Shown here piece after piece: positions 31,532 to 31,961 of a stretch of DNA of 31,961 bases. Where the stretch lies: contig CAZBSE010000020.1 of the NCBI GenBank assembly GCA_964494385.1, positions 1 to 31,961 on the forward strand, written 5' to 3'. The stretch comes from CAZBSE01 sp964494385 (GTDB taxonomy: Bacteria; Actinomycetota; Humimicrobiia; Humimicrobiales; Humimicrobiaceae). The notes under the pieces are model-generated. The model was not told the origin of the DNA and searched no databases. It saw only the letters and a program-made list of their open reading frames with translations. The translations under genes were made by a program, and so were the position numbers. The number at the start of each line of letters is the position of its first letter. Position 1 is the first letter of the stretch.

Positions 31532-31961
31532 ATGAGAAAAAATAAATTGTATATAATCCTTTCTATTTTGACAGTAATCTTTTTCTTTACTACATCGGCT
31601 TTATGTACCCGATGCGCCGCATCAGCGGAATCTCCTTCCATAGAATTGAATATATATGAGGGCCCTGATTACTCGGAATCTGATAACATGTGTTACTACA
31701 TAGTAGAGGCAATAATCGCAGGAAGCCCTGAACCGGAAGTTGAATTTAATATCGATGATAATGTCAGCCTTCTTGGGAATGATAGGGTAGAAGTAGGAGT
31801 GGATATTGGCAATTCCTATACCCTTACCGCCACTGCTGCCAATTCTTCAGGAACTGCATCTGCCTCTATTGTCCTTTTAGGGGAATGTGAAGAAGAACCT
31901 ATTGAAGAGGAACCACCCGAAGAAGAAGCACCACCAGAGGAGGAACCACCCGAAGAAGAAG
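31532..31961 (+). CDS. Secreted Glu/Pro-rich protein, cut by right window edge
   Basis: An ATG with GGAG nine bases upstream opens a frame that runs 143 codons off the right edge. A basic start and hydrophobic core (LYIILSILTVIFFFTTSA) form a signal peptide, with a likely cleavage after AASA near residue 33. Residues about 38-115 look like a beta-rich Ig-like or similar domain (SIELNIYEG, VEFNIDDNVSLLG, SYTLTATAANSSGTASASIVL). From residue 120 a Glu/Pro repeat begins (EEEPPEEEAPPEEEPPEEE), a typical spacer before a further surface or wall domain. Function unknown. Confidence 0.75.
   Translation, partial: MRKNKLYIILSILTVIFFFTTSALCTRCAASAESPSIELNIYEGPDYSESDNMCYYIVEAIIAGSPEPEVEFNIDDNVSLLGNDRVEVGVDIGNSYTLTATAANSSGTASASIVLLGECEEEPIEEEPPEEEAPPEEEPPEEE

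Overview
The window is AT-rich bacterial chromosome, dense in genes and with no rRNA, tRNA, CRISPR array or insertion sequence that I can see. The gene set (Rex, LytR-CpsA-Psr protein, DUF951, DUF2089, secreted CAP protein, long AGGAGG-type ribosome binding sites, B. subtilis-type Fe-S PurF) points to a Gram-positive-type lineage. The Flp/TadE/TadG-like trio resembles the small Tad-type clusters of Actinomycetota, so a low-GC deep-branching actinobacterium or a Bacillota relative is my best guess. Rex, radical SAM and flavoredoxin genes fit an anaerobe. Almost all Arg codons outside purL are AGA/AGG, and ATA is frequent for Ile.

Layout. 1-881 (minus): start of a secreted CAP-domain gene, led by a promoter, a cyclic di-GMP-II riboswitch and an intrinsic terminator. 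This is the most notable regulatory element here. 1085-2654 (plus): Flp pilin, TadE-like and TadG-like proteins and an SSB paralog. 2742-4273: a 37-aa zinc-knuckle protein (minus), DUF951, and a methyltransferase with a C-terminal zinc ribbon. 4396-6283: rex, an LCP-family wall-polymer ligase and an unknown 104-aa protein. 6359-16558: purB, purL (long form with fused glutaminase), purF, purM, purN and purH. These cover FGAR to AIR (purL, purM), the first step (purF), GAR formylation (purN), the SAICAR and adenylosuccinate cleavages (purB) and the last two IMP steps (purH). purD, purE/K and purC are not in the window. 16668-19110: a TetR-controlled ABC exporter operon with a clear operator. 19190-21643 (minus): lon. 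22002-22364 (minus): a small zincin-like protein. 22365-23349: a gene-poor gap. 23350-25611 (minus): a radical SAM/DUF4070-type protein and a flavoredoxin. 25699-28246 (plus): an XRE regulator with two polytopic membrane proteins behind a palindromic operator. 28326-29405: an isocitrate/isopropylmalate dehydrogenase family enzyme. 29502-29981 (minus): a small membrane protein. 30215-31348 (minus): a DUF2089/membrane/SHOCT-like operon with a 33-bp palindrome at its promoter. 31532-end (plus): start of a secreted Glu/Pro-rich protein.

Themes. Several units carry visible self-regulation: riboswitch plus terminator for the CAP gene, TetR operator for the exporter, and palindromes at the XRE and DUF2089 promoters. 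The CAP gene under c-di-GMP control is divergent from a Tad-type pilin cluster, which suggests a surface or attachment theme. purL stands apart from its neighbours in Arg codon use and looks acquired. All family names come from recognising motifs by eye; no database search was run.
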